A stretch of 64,000 nucleotides of DNA from Vibrio sinensis (GCF_003605645.1 NZ_QVMU01000027.1:1-64000), one strand, 5' to 3'; numbered from the stretch's first letter, positions 1-9,238 are shown. Numbers and translations are program-made. The notes: generated by a model not told the origin, from the sequence alone.

Positions 1-67
1 AAGCATTGAGATGATGTTCTTGGCAAAACTCAGCGGTAATCTGTAACTCTTTAGAAAACTCAGACAT
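1..67 (-). CDS. N-terminal fragment of an unidentified protein, cut by window edge
   Basis: An ATG at 67-65 opens a reading frame that runs off the left edge; 22 codons are visible, beginning MSEFSKELQITAEF. I do not recognise the family. The composition looks protein-like, but there is no clear ribosome binding site, because the bases just upstream form a terminator hairpin and its T tract. It could be chance, or a gene whose leader doubles as a terminator. Confidence 0.35.
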   Translation of the reverse strand, partial: MSEFSKELQITAEFCQEHHLNA

Positions 68-103
68 AAAAAAATCGGCCTCAACTATGTTGAGACCGAT
101 TAT
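68..103 (-). terminator. Rho-independent terminator
   Basis: Read on the minus strand, ATCGGTCTCAAC and GTTGAGGCCGAT pair with one mismatch around a short loop, followed by seven T residues. It lies about 140 bases downstream of the Sel1-repeat gene and abuts the start codon of the partial gene at the window edge. Confidence 0.7.
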
Positions 104-240
104 GAACCCTGCTCAGGATCGTTCAATTATTTAAAACGATCAGCATTACGCATATGCGAGGCTTTTTTTTGCTTAAACTGTCAACGTATTTTAGGACGAG
201 GCTAACAATAAAATAAGAAACACTTACTTAGCTTAAATCA

Positions 241-1374
241 TCAGCTTGGAGAGTAATCAAGCTTGGTTTTTGTTGATACTAATGGTGCATCCATCTGACT
301 GTAACTTTGCTTATCTCCAAACTCAGGTGGTATTGTTTCGCTTAATTCCTCAACCTCCTGTTCCGGTTCCTCTTGCGTTGGAATCGAACGTTTGTACAAT
401 TTATTGAGCGCTTTAATCAAAGAATGGGTTGGTACTTTCTTTTCTCGGATCCGACGAATCATCGGTTTAGAAAGTGATTGGAGTCCGACGACAATATCAA
501 CACCAATGTTCATCGCGACCTTGTCTCTCAAAATCCGAGCTTCTTCATGACCTAATTGGCCTGCAATAAATAGCCAAATGTACGCGATAGAACGCCCATT
601 AGAGCCTCTTTCCATCCAGACCGAGCCTGCATTATACATCGCATCCGTATAACCTTTTTCGCTCGCTCTTTCGAGCCAATAACAACCCCGAGAAAAATCA
701 GCCTCAACACCAACACCATTTATGTAATTAAGGCCTAACATCATTCGACCTTCATTACTTTTTAACTCCACGGCTTTTTTAAACCATTCGGTCGATTGTT
801 CTGGTTCCGGTTCTGGATTGTCCTCGGAACAATACCATTGTCCCAAAAATAAAATGGCGGGTAGATGACTTTGAGCCGCTACTTGTGTCATAGTGACGAT
901 TGCTTTAGATATATTTTGCGTTGTTCCTCGCCCGTGAAATAGCGCAATAGCCATGTCGTATTTCGATTCTAAGCTGCCCTCACTCGCTGAAATGCACACT
1001 TGCCAAAAACGTGCTTGTTCACGTAACACTAAATCTTCACGCATTTTCGCGCTAATTCTGACGACACCGTACATACCCGTCACACTATCAAGGTGAGCGG
1101 CTTTGTTGTACCAATAAAGCGCTTGGCGCAAGTTCGTCCTTTCCGCTTCCGCGGCTAAATAAAGCATCGTAGGAATATCACCATTTTCAGCTTTGTAGAC
1201 TTTTTCTTCGCGCTCCTGCTTACGATTCTTTTCCATTGCTTTACGGTAAGAATATTCTTTTCGACGGCGCTCTTGCTCCAAGTGTTTTCGTTTAACGGAC
1301 AAAACTAACATCCATACGAAAAGCAACAATAGTAACAATCCCGTCGCCCCAATAGCGATGCCAATAACATTCAT
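241..1374 (-). CDS. membrane-anchored Sel1/TPR-like repeat protein
   Basis: A 377-residue protein of unknown function. Residues 5-27 form one hydrophobic segment. A highly charged Lys/Arg/Glu stretch follows at about 28-65, so the protein is probably inserted with most of its mass in the cytoplasm. Residues 65-285 contain degenerate Sel1-type repeats, for example YDMAIALFHGRG, MMLGLNYINGVGV and DAMYNAGSVW, each followed by an A/W-rich helix. The C-terminal tail (about 330-377) is acidic and probably disordered. Sel1 repeats are protein-protein scaffolds and the partner is not evident. The gene is monocistronic, with a terminator about 140 bases downstream. Confidence 0.7.
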   Translation of the reverse strand: MNVIGIAIGATGLLLLLLFVWMLVLSVKRKHLEQERRRKEYSYRKAMEKNRKQEREEKVYKAENGDIPTMLYLAAEAERTNLRQALYWYNKAAHLDSVTGMYGVVRISAKMREDLVLREQARFWQVCISASEGSLESKYDMAIALFHGRGTTQNISKAIVTMTQVAAQSHLPAILFLGQWYCSEDNPEPEPEQSTEWFKKAVELKSNEGRMMLGLNYINGVGVEADFSRGCYWLERASEKGYTDAMYNAGSVWMERGSNGRSIAYIWLFIAGQLGHEEARILRDKVAMNIGVDIVVGLQSLSKPMIRRIREKKVPTHSLIKALNKLYKRSIPTQEEPEQEVEELSETIPPEFGDKQSYSQMDAPLVSTKTKLDYSPS

Positions 1375-1863
1375 AGGCGGTAATATCTAACTCATAGTGG
1401 TGTTAAATGGATAGTGCTTGTTTTAGTCTTTGATGGGCTCTTTTATATGAACCAACGATCCTGTTTTTTAATGCTTAAGCTTCAACTCACTCTATCGGCC
1501 AGTTCCTAAAATAATGAAGCAATGAAGTGCATGTTTAACTCATTTTCTTCACATAACCATAGCCGTTATTGTCGATACATGGTCTAAATCTCTTAATTTC
1601 AAAAGAGAATCAAGATCACACTATCAATGTAAATCAATGAAATAAAAGGCAATAAATCGCATAAAACAGTAAAGGCAACTGTAAATGCGTCATAAAATGA
1701 GGTGCTACACGCATAAATTGTCCTGAAAAATTATGCTTTTAGCAGTTTACGGCAAAAGAAGCAGGATAATTTGACTTAAAACAATAGCGGTTCATTACAA
1801 CTTATTTTATAATGCGAAATAATAGTTCAGCATCTTAGATTTTAAATTATTAGAGGCCACACA
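1375..1863. other. nagB upstream intergenic region
   Basis: This 489-base AT-rich stretch separates the divergent Sel1-repeat gene and nagB. The only convincing element is the NagC-like operator/promoter near its right end. A half-site resembling the CRP motif (AGATCACA, near 1613) has no matching left arm. No small gene was found. Confidence 0.5.
1802..1822 (+). promoter_or_regulatory. NagC-like operator overlapping the nagB -10 box
   Basis: The sequence TTATTT-N9-AAATAA is an inverted repeat with the layout of enterobacterial NagC operators. It contains TATAAT at 1808-1813, a good -10 hexamer, so bound repressor would block RNA polymerase. It lies about 40 bases before the nagB start. This fits repression of nagB relieved by GlcNAc-6-phosphate, which is known for the family and inferred here. 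Confidence 0.6.
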
Positions 1864-2664
1864 ATGAGACTTATTCCGTTACAACAAGCAGTACAAGTAG
1901 GTAAATGGGCAGCAGCACATATCGCAAAACGTATTAACGACTTCAAACCAACTGCAGAGCGTCCATTCGTTCTTGGCTTGCCAACTGGCGGTACTCCTCT
2001 AGCAACATATAACGCTCTTATTGAACTTTATAAAGCTGGAGAAGTTAGCTTCAAAAACGTCGTAACTTTCAACATGGATGAATACATCGGCCTTCCAGCT
2101 GATCACCCTGAATCTTACCGTTCTTTCATGTACAACAACTTCTTTAATCACATTGATATTCAAGATGAAAATATCAATTTGCTAAATGGCAACACAGCTG
2201 ATCATGACGCGGAATGCCAACGTTACGAAGACAAAATCAAGTCTTACGGCCGTATCAACCTATTCATGGGCGGTGTGGGTAACGATGGTCACATTGCATT
2301 TAACGAGCCTGCATCATCTCTTTCTTCACGTACCCGTATCAAGACACTAACTGAAGATACACGTATCGCAAACTCACGTTTCTTCGATGGTGATATCAAT
2401 CAAGTACCAAAATACGCACTGACTATCGGTGTGGGTACCTTACTTGATGCTGAAGAAATTTTAGTTCTTGTTACTGGCCACAATAAAGCACTTGCTCTTC
2501 AAGCGGCTGTAGAAGGTTCTGTAAACCACTTATGGACTGTCAGCGCTCTTCAATTGCACCCTAAAGCTGTAATGGTATGTGATGAGCCATCAACTCAAGA
2601 ACTAAAAGTGAAAACAGTAAAATACTTCACTGAACTTGAAGCTGAAAACATCAAAGGCTTCTAA
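1864..2664 (+). CDS. nagB: glucosamine-6-phosphate deaminase NagB
   Basis: This enzyme converts glucosamine-6-phosphate to fructose-6-phosphate and ammonia, the step by which chitin-derived amino sugars enter glycolysis. The 266-residue length is that of the classical hexameric NagB. The signature NMDEYIGLP (about 69-77) carries the catalytic Asp. The motif GNDGHIAFNEP (about 138-148) holds the Asp/His/Glu active-site residues. The start ATG has an AGAGG ribosome binding site. The gene stands alone between a NagC-like operator and a strong terminator, without nagA beside it. Confidence 0.97.
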   Translation: MRLIPLQQAVQVGKWAAAHIAKRINDFKPTAERPFVLGLPTGGTPLATYNALIELYKAGEVSFKNVVTFNMDEYIGLPADHPESYRSFMYNNFFNHIDIQDENINLLNGNTADHDAECQRYEDKIKSYGRINLFMGGVGNDGHIAFNEPASSLSSRTRIKTLTEDTRIANSRFFDGDINQVPKYALTIGVGTLLDAEEILVLVTGHNKALALQAAVEGSVNHLWTVSALQLHPKAVMVCDEPSTQELKVKTVKYFTELEAENIKGF

Positions 2665-2724
2665 GCCTTTTAAAGTATGTCTTGTTCGCTAGAGCTTTCA
2701 GACTGCTTTTAATAAATTAACACA

Positions 2725-2755
2725 GAAAAAGGAGGTCGATAGACCTCTTTTTTTG
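2725..2755. terminator. bidirectional Rho-independent terminator
   Basis: The stem GAGGTC-GATA-GACCTC is followed by seven T on the plus strand and preceded by five A. It can therefore end nagB rightwards and the hypothetical gene at 2776-3132 leftwards. Confidence 0.9.
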
Positions 2756-2775
2756 TATCTAACACAAACGTAATA

Positions 2776-3132
2776 TCAGGCTAAATTCACAAATAACTCA
2801 TCATCTGTCATATATTTGTGTCTTGCTCCAAGATTTCTGACATGCATAAACATAAAGTCCGGAAAACCAGGGGCTAGCAAATCATTAGGCTCCCAAACTA
2901 CACCGCCGACAAAAACATAACGCCCTTGTTTTTCTTCCGTGTGAAGAGGGTTATTTAACGGTGTTGAAAGTTCAGGGCGAATGCCCTCTATCACACAAAC
3001 AACTTGCCCTTTAGCCACTCCAATAACTCGTTTCACCAAGTTAGCTTTAATGCCACACTTCCAAGCTTGGCGAGTCGCCATCTCAAAGCCGTGTTTTCTT
3101 ACCCCTTTGTGTACATGTACAAGTAGGTTCAT
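2776..3132 (-). CDS. conserved-looking hypothetical protein
   Basis: A 118-residue protein that I cannot place in a family. It starts MNLLVHVHKG and has no signal peptide or membrane segment. It contains a mixed alpha/beta pattern with a Lys/Arg-rich first third (about 9-36) and a hydrophobic GRYVFVGGVVWEPND strand region around 71-85. Convergent with nagB and sharing its terminator. The coding assignment rests on length, composition and the clean convergent layout only. Confidence 0.55.
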   Translation of the reverse strand: MNLLVHVHKGVRKHGFEMATRQAWKCGIKANLVKRVIGVAKGQVVCVIEGIRPELSTPLNNPLHTEEKQGRYVFVGGVVWEPNDLLAPGFPDFMFMHVRNLGARHKYMTDDELFVNLA

Positions 3133-3537
3133 CGACTTCCCTCTCTTATTCAGGCTGATGTTCTACTATAACGAAATTATGACAAAACCTTGGTCACATA
3201 AAACTATCAAAAAGACAACAAATCGTAATCGATAAAAGAATGCTGGTAGTCGTGACGTTTGCAGCAACACATTGAAAAATCATATTTACAATGTAAATAC
3301 TGCGAACTAATTTTAACAACTTGAAAGTACCATTACCGATTCGGACAGCATTTAAAAACGAATATCCGATACGACTAGGGCGTATATTTCTTGGCTGAAT
3401 TTAAACGATAAACAAACCATAAACCTCCATTCAAAATAAGCATCAAATCAAATGAAAACAAATAGTTAAAAAACACATCACGACATCCAGTTAGGCTCTA
3501 TACTTTATTGATAATAATATTTATAAGGACTTCTACC
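3133..3537. other. intergenic region with one small palindrome
   Basis: 405 bases without a convincing gene. The only structure noted is TATTTAC-AAT-GTAAATA at 3283-3299, a perfect 7-3-7 palindrome that could be an operator for the gene starting at 3538. An AAGGA ribosome binding site for that gene lies at the right end. Confidence 0.4.
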
Positions 3538-3876
3538 ATGAGTAGCCTACTGCTTAATTTACTACTTTTAGTCACACCATCTCATTCCACTGGACCTGAT
3601 ACACTTCCGCTGTCATGTGACCTACACGATAGTAATGACCGATTTTTGTTCTACCGTTCCCAAATGGTCTATCGAAGTGAACAATTCATCATATTTCAGA
3701 ATTTTAAAGGGAGAGTCGTAAGCCAAGTGGATATGAAAACCGGAGAGTTGATCCGTACCACTTATATTGGTGACGGTTACACCCCTCAATACCAGATCCT
3801 GCTGGGCCAATGTAGTGAGGCACAACATATCCTCGACTTTTGGGCATTAGATGACATCACCTTTGACAGTCATTGA
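3538..3876 (+). CDS. small exported hypothetical protein
   Basis: A 112-residue protein of unknown function. The ATG at 3538 is preferred over in-frame codons upstream because AAGGA lies nine bases before it. Residues 1-17 are strongly hydrophobic (SSLLLNLLLLVTPSHS), consistent with a signal peptide, although no N-terminal Lys or Arg is present. The mature part has two Cys, about residues 27 and 91, that could form a disulfide. It stands alone and ends at a strong stem-loop. Confidence 0.55.
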   Translation: MSSLLLNLLLLVTPSHSTGPDTLPLSCDLHDSNDRFLFYRSQMVYRSEQFIIFQNFKGRVVSQVDMKTGELIRTTYIGDGYTPQYQILLGQCSEAQHILDFWALDDITFDSH

Positions 3877-3906
3877 AAATGGCTCAAGTGGTCGCTTGAG
3901 CCATTT
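3877..3906. terminator. perfect 12-bp stem-loop between convergent genes
   Basis: AAATGGCTCAAG pairs perfectly with CTTGAGCCATTT around a six-base loop, directly after the stop codon of the small exported protein and 45 bases from the end of the convergent carboxypeptidase gene. T tracts are short on both sides (three), so termination is likely but not certain. Confidence 0.7.
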
Positions 3907-3951
3907 GGCGAGTGTTAGTATTCAATGACTTTAAAGGTGTGCAACTATGAG

Positions 3952-5139
3952 TTACGTACTCACTTCTGTACTGGCCATTACCGTTGCTATCATTTGCCCA
4001 AACCACAAAATCACACTGTCCCACAGTAAACCAAACCAAGAAGCTTTCTCAACAGCCTGATTTGTTACCAAAGGCATACTTGCAACCGTTTCTCCCTCAC
4101 TCGTCCAGATAACTTTGCCGATGACATCACCTTGCGCTAGTGGTGCCAATATCGGTTGATCTAACAGTACTTTTCGCTCTAATTTTCGGCTCATTGAACG
4201 AGGCAGTGTTAGATAAGCATCTTCAATAAACTCAGCATTGACTTCGTTCACATCCCCTTTCCAAACTCGGACCTTAGATTCAATACGCCCTTTTTCTCCC
4301 ACTTTTTTAGTATCAAAAAATCGAAAACCGTAACTCAGCAAGTTCTTCGATGCGGTGACTCGGCTTTGTTTACTGCTTGTTCCCATAACAACAGAAATTA
4401 AACGCATTCTTCCCTCGGTAGCAGAAGAAACTAAGCTATACCCCGCATTATTGGTGTATCCCGTTTTTCCGCCATCAACCGCGAGAGATTTATCCCACAG
4501 TAGTTTATTCCGATTGTATTGAGTGATTTTGTTCCAACGAAACATCTTTTCGTTGTAAATCTTATATACATCAGGCACATCACTGATCACCGATTTCATT
4601 AATATCGCCATATCAGAGGGCGATGTTTGAATTAAATCAGCATCTAACCCATGAGCATTAACAAAGTACGTATCCTGCATACCTAGCTTTTTCGCCCATC
4701 CATTCATCAAGGCGACAAAAGCGCCTTCACTTCCCGCAACATGCTCCGCTAGAGCAACACAAGCGTCATTACCAGATTGAATAATTACCCCACGAAGTAG
4801 GTTCGCAATCGTAATATTGTCGCCAGGCTGAATAAACATTTTTGAAGAATCAGGAAATTTTTCTGACCATGCATTCTCACTGATGGTAACAATATCCTGC
4901 CAACCCAAGCGCTCTGCTTTGATCTCTTGTCCAATGACATATGCTGTCATCAGCTTAGTTAAACTTGCCGGAGCAAGCGCTGCACGACTATTTTTCTCCG
5001 CGATAATCATGCCTGACTGGTAGTCAATTAAGATGTAACCTTTTGCTGGTAAATCAGGTGGATTTGGGGTGACGACAGCATAAACCGGCGCACAATAAAG
5101 AAGAGAAATTGCAATCCATCGCAATAAGAAATGATTCAT
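3952..5139 (-). CDS. D-alanyl-D-alanine carboxypeptidase, PBP5/6 family
   Basis: A 395-residue penicillin-binding protein that removes the terminal D-Ala of peptidoglycan pentapeptides in the periplasm. An N-terminal signal peptide ends near residue 21. The three serine-peptidase motifs are intact: SLTK (Ser59-Lys62), SGN (near 122) and KTG (near 224). After the catalytic domain comes the beta-rich PBP5 C-terminal domain (about 265-355), then an amphipathic tail WFGLLWDSVILWFGQMIA that would anchor it to the inner membrane. Vibrios usually carry more than one dacA-like gene, so I do not assign a symbol. Confidence 0.93.
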   Translation of the reverse strand: MNHFLLRWIAISLLYCAPVYAVVTPNPPDLPAKGYILIDYQSGMIIAEKNSRAALAPASLTKLMTAYVIGQEIKAERLGWQDIVTISENAWSEKFPDSSKMFIQPGDNITIANLLRGVIIQSGNDACVALAEHVAGSEGAFVALMNGWAKKLGMQDTYFVNAHGLDADLIQTSPSDMAILMKSVISDVPDVYKIYNEKMFRWNKITQYNRNKLLWDKSLAVDGGKTGYTNNAGYSLVSSATEGRMRLISVVMGTSSKQSRVTASKNLLSYGFRFFDTKKVGEKGRIESKVRVWKGDVNEVNAEFIEDAYLTLPRSMSRKLERKVLLDQPILAPLAQGDVIGKVIWTSEGETVASMPLVTNQAVEKASWFGLLWDSVILWFGQMIATVMASTEVST

Positions 5140-5610
5140 ATGGCCTCCCTCGCTATGAACGTTGTCATGTAGTTCTAAGGCACATACAAGGCGAGATATT
5201 CTTGGGAGAGTTACCTAAACGTATTCGATGCTCTTGCATCGCTACATCGTTCAATAAGGCCTCAACAGCACCAAACATCTTACTTCTGTCGACTTGTAAA
5301 TTTATATCGCATAAAACTACTCAACGCCGGAGCACGAAATCAACGATTTCATATCACCGTTCTTTAATGATAGATAAGTAAGTCGACTTACGAGAGAAAT
5401 TCCACAGCAAAATTACATCCACCTTCGTTTTAAAATCAAACGTCATACCATTAAAAGCCACCACCGGATGAGTTTGTTCTTCTCTGACCATTGGTTAAAT
5501 CAATGATTAGAAGTAAAGTAGCGTCAATATATTCCCAAGTTGTTTGACGCTGAAATGGAGCACATCGAGGTAACTTGGGTATACGCTAGGGCTAATAAAG
5601 AGATGAACTC
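5140..5610. other. intergenic region carrying a dispersed palindromic repeat
   Basis: 471 bases between divergent genes. The left half should hold the carboxypeptidase promoter, but no clear boxes were identified. The right end holds the repeat at 5521-5584. Short open frames here overlap the start of the carboxypeptidase gene and lack ribosome binding sites. Confidence 0.5.
5521..5584. repeat. dispersed palindromic repeat, copy 1
   Basis: Outer arms TTCCCAAGTT (5532-5541) and AACTTGGGTA (5572-5581) are inverted, with about 30 bases between. A second nested inverted pair, GCGTCAA/TTGACGC, lies at 5521-5527 and 5544-5550. A copy with the same CCCAAGT/ACTTGGGTA ends lies after norR at 31416-31467. 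From memory, elements ending in CCCAAGTAACTTG and CAAGTTACTTGGG occur repeatedly between genes in Vibrio genomes. Confidence 0.55.
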
Positions 5611-6984
5611 ATGAATACTTTCCCATTTACAGATGCAGGGCTGCACTACGTTCCACATTATTTCACCGTTCCCCTTGATTACTCGAATCCTCAAAAGGAT
5701 AAATTGACTGTATTTGCTCGAGAAATATCCCTAGTCGGAGAAAGTACTTTAGACGAACACAGTGGCTGCACTAAGCCTTGGCTGGTCTTTTTCCAAGGTG
5801 GTCCTGGCTTTCCGGCACTGCGTCCAAACGGTCATAATGGTTGGATAAAACGTGCATTAAAGGAATATCGTGTATTACTGCTTGATCAGCGAGGAACTGG
5901 CAATAGTTCAGTGATCTCCCATCAAACTCTGGCGACTCTCGATGCCGAACAACAAGCCGAATATCTTTGTCACTTTCGCGCCGATAATATTGTTCGAGAT
6001 GCCGAGTTCATTCGTGAGCAATTGGGCGTAACACAATGGGCGATTTTAGGACAAAGCTTTGGCGGCTTTTGCTCATTAACCTATTTATCTCTGTTTCCAA
6101 ATAGCTTGCTGCGTAGTTATATCACCGGTGGTATTCCGTCAATCCATCGCCATGCCGATGATGTCTATCAAGCGACATTTAACCGCACAATGGAAAAGAA
6201 CAAAGCGTTTTTCGACCAATTTCCTCATGCTCAAAATTTATGCGCTAAAATTGCCAATCACCTACTACACCATGAAGAATTTTTGCCAAATGGACAGCGT
6301 TTTACCGTAGAACAATTTCAGCAAATTGGCATCAATTTCGGTTTAAGTGGCACTTTTTTACCAACTTACTACTTGTTGGAAAGCGCACTAATAGAAGTAA
6401 ATGGGAAACCTCAGCTACGTTATGAATTTTTGAATGCGATGCTGGCAGAACAAGGTTTCCAAACAAATCCAATCTACGCCATCTTACATGAATCAATTTA
6501 TTGTCAAGGCTTTGCTTCCAATTGGAGTGCACATCGCGTACGTCAAACTCGCGACGAATTTAACTATCAACCGAATAAACCTTTCTATTTTACCGGTGAA
6601 ATGGTATTCCCTTGGATGTTCGAGCAGTACACATGCCTAAAACCTTTACAACAAGCCGCAGAAATCTTGGCACAAAAGCAAGATTGGTCTTCGCTCTATA
6701 GTGCCCAACAACTGGCGAATAATACGGTTCCGATTAGTTGTGCGGTTTACGCTGATGATATGTTTGTCGAGATGGACATCAGTCGCGAAACGCTGGCTAA
6801 CATCCCAAATAGCAAAGCATGGATTACCAATGAGTATGAGCACAATGGGCTACGTGCAGATGGTGAAAAGATTTTAGATATTCTGATTACTATGAGTAAC
6901 CAAACTGCAGAGCAGCTCAAAATGAAACAAACCATGAAGAACAAAATAACTCCATCAAATAAAGAAGAACAATCATCATGCTAA
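5611..6984 (+). CDS. prolyl aminopeptidase (proline iminopeptidase), alpha/beta hydrolase
   Basis: A 457-residue S33-family peptidase that would release N-terminal proline from peptides in the cytoplasm. The oxyanion motif FFQGGPG is at about 65-71, the DQRGTGNS segment at about 94-101, and the nucleophile elbow LGQSFGG at about 148-154. These match the longer Aeromonas/Serratia-type enzymes (about 425 residues) rather than the 310-residue form. The last 40 residues are hydrophilic and may be a strain-specific tail. The stop overlaps the next gene by seven bases, so the Nudix gene is probably translationally coupled. Confidence 0.88.
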   Translation: MNTFPFTDAGLHYVPHYFTVPLDYSNPQKDKLTVFAREISLVGESTLDEHSGCTKPWLVFFQGGPGFPALRPNGHNGWIKRALKEYRVLLLDQRGTGNSSVISHQTLATLDAEQQAEYLCHFRADNIVRDAEFIREQLGVTQWAILGQSFGGFCSLTYLSLFPNSLLRSYITGGIPSIHRHADDVYQATFNRTMEKNKAFFDQFPHAQNLCAKIANHLLHHEEFLPNGQRFTVEQFQQIGINFGLSGTFLPTYYLLESALIEVNGKPQLRYEFLNAMLAEQGFQTNPIYAILHESIYCQGFASNWSAHRVRQTRDEFNYQPNKPFYFTGEMVFPWMFEQYTCLKPLQQAAEILAQKQDWSSLYSAQQLANNTVPISCAVYADDMFVEMDISRETLANIPNSKAWITNEYEHNGLRADGEKILDILITMSNQTAEQLKMKQTMKNKITPSNKEEQSSC

Positions 6985-7373
6985 TAGATAAACTGGCTTG
7001 GCTTCATATTGAAAATAAAAAAGTACTTTGTGTTCGTTCTTACGGAAAAACACTGTTCTATGTACCTGGCGGAAAACGTGATGTGGGTGAATCAGATAGC
7101 GAAGCTCTCATCCGCGAAATACAAGAGGAACTATCGGTAGAATTAGAACTGCAAAGCCTTAGCCTCTATGGCGTGTTTGAAGCGCCAGCTGACGGTAAAG
7201 CAAGTGGCATTACCGTCAAAGCGACTTGTTATATCGGAGATTACCGAGGTGAACTTAAACCTGCTTCTGAAATCGAAGAGCTAGCATGGTTAGGTTATAG
7301 TGATATTGAGCAATGCTCTGCGGTAGTTAAAGATTTATTTGAACACCTACACCAACAAGGTTTGATTGCGTAA
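6978..7373 (+). CDS. Nudix hydrolase
   Basis: A 131-residue protein of the Nudix pyrophosphohydrolase family, which cleaves nucleoside-diphosphate-linked substrates. The Nudix box spans about residues 33-55: GKRDVGE, seven residues, then REIQEELSV. It keeps the metal-binding REIQEE core, but Ser replaces the usual Gly near the end. The substrate cannot be predicted. The start overlaps the end of the prolyl aminopeptidase gene, so the two form an operon closed by a terminator at 7418. Confidence 0.9.
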   Translation: MLIDKLAWLHIENKKVLCVRSYGKTLFYVPGGKRDVGESDSEALIREIQEELSVELELQSLSLYGVFEAPADGKASGITVKATCYIGDYRGELKPASEIEELAWLGYSDIEQCSAVVKDLFEHLHQQGLIA

Positions 7374-7417
7374 ATAAATCCTACAACTTAATTGATTATT
7401 TGACATCAAAAGATATT

Positions 7418-7451
7418 GTGCTGAAACCTCACTTTCGGTTTCAGCACTTTT
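7418..7451 (+). terminator. Rho-independent terminator
   Basis: GTGCTGAAACC and GGTTTCAGCAC pair perfectly (11 bp) around an eight-base loop, followed by TTTT. It closes the peptidase-Nudix operon and may also serve the convergent patatin gene. Confidence 0.85.
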
Positions 7452-7489
7452 CCCACCTAAGTCACCTAAGCCAACGTCACTTGGATATC

Positions 7490-8317
7490 TCAGTCGTCCA
7501 ATAGATGATTTCTTCCCGCAATCAGTCCCATTTCGTAGCCTTCAATCAGAACAGATTGACGACGACTTAAACGCTGAACATGAAACTCGCTTGGCGGTGC
7601 AATGACTCGAATTACCGCATCAGCAGGAGGATTACGAATAAATGCTAACGATTCATTATAGTTATCGGCTCGCTGCAGCATTGCTTCTGCCATTTTAGGA
7701 TGCTCAGCAAACAACTTGCGCATTAACCATGGCGTCTTAACTCGTGATTTCGCGTACTCTAGAGGGTGAGAAAGCACAACTGTAATATCACGTGCCCCTA
7801 GACGATATGCTTCTCTCACAGGAATAGAATCCGCTACACCACCATCGGTATAGCAGCCACCAGAGAAACAAGGTGTATGCTTGTACGCAATAGGAAGCGC
7901 AGTCGTCGCTTCCATCGCATGGTGGAAGTTATGACGCGTTATACGATAGTAATCGGCTTTGCCTGTATCCACATTGGTGGTGGTTGCGAAAAAAGGAATA
8001 CCATCAAATAGTTTCACTTCATCAACCGGATACTGACGATTTGATTCTTCAAACAACCATTTCACATCGATCAAATCTCCCCCTTTAACAAAACGGGCTG
8101 GATCAAAAAAACGTTTACTTGTTGCGAGCTTAGTGATCACATTAATACTACGATGTGGATAGTCCGTAAGATACCCTATCAGGTTTGATGCCCCTGCAGA
8201 TACTCCAATAGCAAAATCAAATGGTTTATAATCTTGTTCTAAAAATGCATCCAAAACGCCGCTGGCAAACACGCCACGCATAGCGCCACCTTCAACAACA
8301 ATAGCTTTCGTTGTCAT
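7490..8317 (-). CDS. patatin-like phospholipase (YjjU-like)
   Basis: A 275-residue acyl hydrolase of the patatin family with a Ser-Asp catalytic dyad. The oxyanion loop EGGAMRGVFASG is at residues 9-20, the nucleophile motif GVSAG at about 38-42, and the catalytic TDGGV at about 157-161. There is no signal peptide, so it is cytoplasmic. The length and the EGGAMRG start resemble E. coli YjjU. The ATG is preceded by a strong AGGGGGA ribosome binding site. The physiological lipid substrate is unknown. Confidence 0.88.
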   Translation of the reverse strand: MTTKAIVVEGGAMRGVFASGVLDAFLEQDYKPFDFAIGVSAGASNLIGYLTDYPHRSINVITKLATSKRFFDPARFVKGGDLIDVKWLFEESNRQYPVDEVKLFDGIPFFATTTNVDTGKADYYRITRHNFHHAMEATTALPIAYKHTPCFSGGCYTDGGVADSIPVREAYRLGARDITVVLSHPLEYAKSRVKTPWLMRKLFAEHPKMAEAMLQRADNYNESLAFIRNPPADAVIRVIAPPSEFHVQRLSRRQSVLIEGYEMGLIAGRNHLLDD

Positions 8318-8510
8318 GGTTCCCCCTAAACAAAAACGACAATCAGCATAGTCAACTTTACGTTTAAACGATAATGGCTTTTTCTTATTAATAAGATAGC
8401 TTAAAGCTATTAACTTTCGATAACACGATGGAAACTAAGAATACGAGGATATAAGCGAATCAATATCATCATCCGGTTTACGTTCGCCTTAACAATGAAT
8501 GATTCAAGCA

Positions 8511-9152
8511 TTAAGTGAATGCTAACTTATACGCTTGAGCAGCACCATCAATGAACATTTGGGTGCCGATCACAGCAAGAATGAGACCCATCATTTTTGT
8601 AATCACGTTCAAGGCGCTCGGACCAATTGCTTTCACCAATTTATCTCCTGATAAAAACAGAACGTAAGTAATGATACAAAGCACTGCAAAAGAGGCAATG
8701 GTGATAATAGTTTGATCAATGCCACCATCTGTGGCGAAGTTCATCGCGGTTGCTATTGTCCCTGGCCCGGCAAGTAAAGGGGTCGCTAATGGGGAAACCG
8801 CAATACTCAATGCCGCTTGTTGCTGCTCTGGAGAGTACGCTTTTTGTTTGGTTTTATGGTGAGTAGACTCACCTTGCAACATATGGAATCCAATTAAAAA
8901 GACTAAAATACCGCCCGTAATACGTAGCGCGTATAAAGTGATCCCAAACAAATCAAAAATAACTTTACCGGAAATTGCAAAAACAGAAATGATAATGAAA
9001 GCCAAAAAGACAGAACGAAATGCAATCGACTTGACAGTCTCTCGCTCCTCATCTGCTGTCAAACTTAAAAAGATGGGAATATTAGCGATGGGGTTCATTA
9101 TGGCAAAGAACCCCATAAAAACAGTAATGCCGTGAAGTACTAACTCTTTCAT
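8511..9152 (-). CDS. MarC family integral membrane protein
   Basis: A 213-residue inner-membrane protein with six predicted hydrophobic helices (about 6-27, 44-66, 71-88, 115-133, 145-165, 185-205). The FFAIMNPIANIPIFLSLT motif in helix 1 and SPLATPLLAGPGTIATAM around 118-135 are typical of the MarC/UPF0056 family. No transport substrate has been established for this family, and the former link to multiple antibiotic resistance is not supported. The gene is monocistronic. Confidence 0.92.
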   Translation of the reverse strand: MKELVLHGITVFMGFFAIMNPIANIPIFLSLTADEERETVKSIAFRSVFLAFIIISVFAISGKVIFDLFGITLYALRITGGILVFLIGFHMLQGESTHHKTKQKAYSPEQQQAALSIAVSPLATPLLAGPGTIATAMNFATDGGIDQTIITIASFAVLCIITYVLFLSGDKLVKAIGPSALNVITKMMGLILAVIGTQMFIDGAAQAYKLAFT

Positions 9153-9238
9153 GAGTACACTGTAAGATATTGAACAATGCTATAAGTATACCGCCAGCCC
9201 ATTACTCATAACATTGTTTTACACCAACTTTTAACTTA

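Noticed and set aside
1600..1622. CRP site upstream of nagB
   Set aside because: Only the right half-site (ATCACA) matches; the left half shows almost no agreement with the consensus.
2981..3235. 84-codon plus-strand frame
   Set aside because: It is antisense to the hypothetical gene at 2776-3132, with low-complexity basic C-terminal sequence; a shadow frame.
5109..5381. 90-codon plus-strand frame opposite the carboxypeptidase start
   Set aside because: It overlaps the N-terminal coding region and promoter of the carboxypeptidase and has no ribosome binding site or recognisable sequence.
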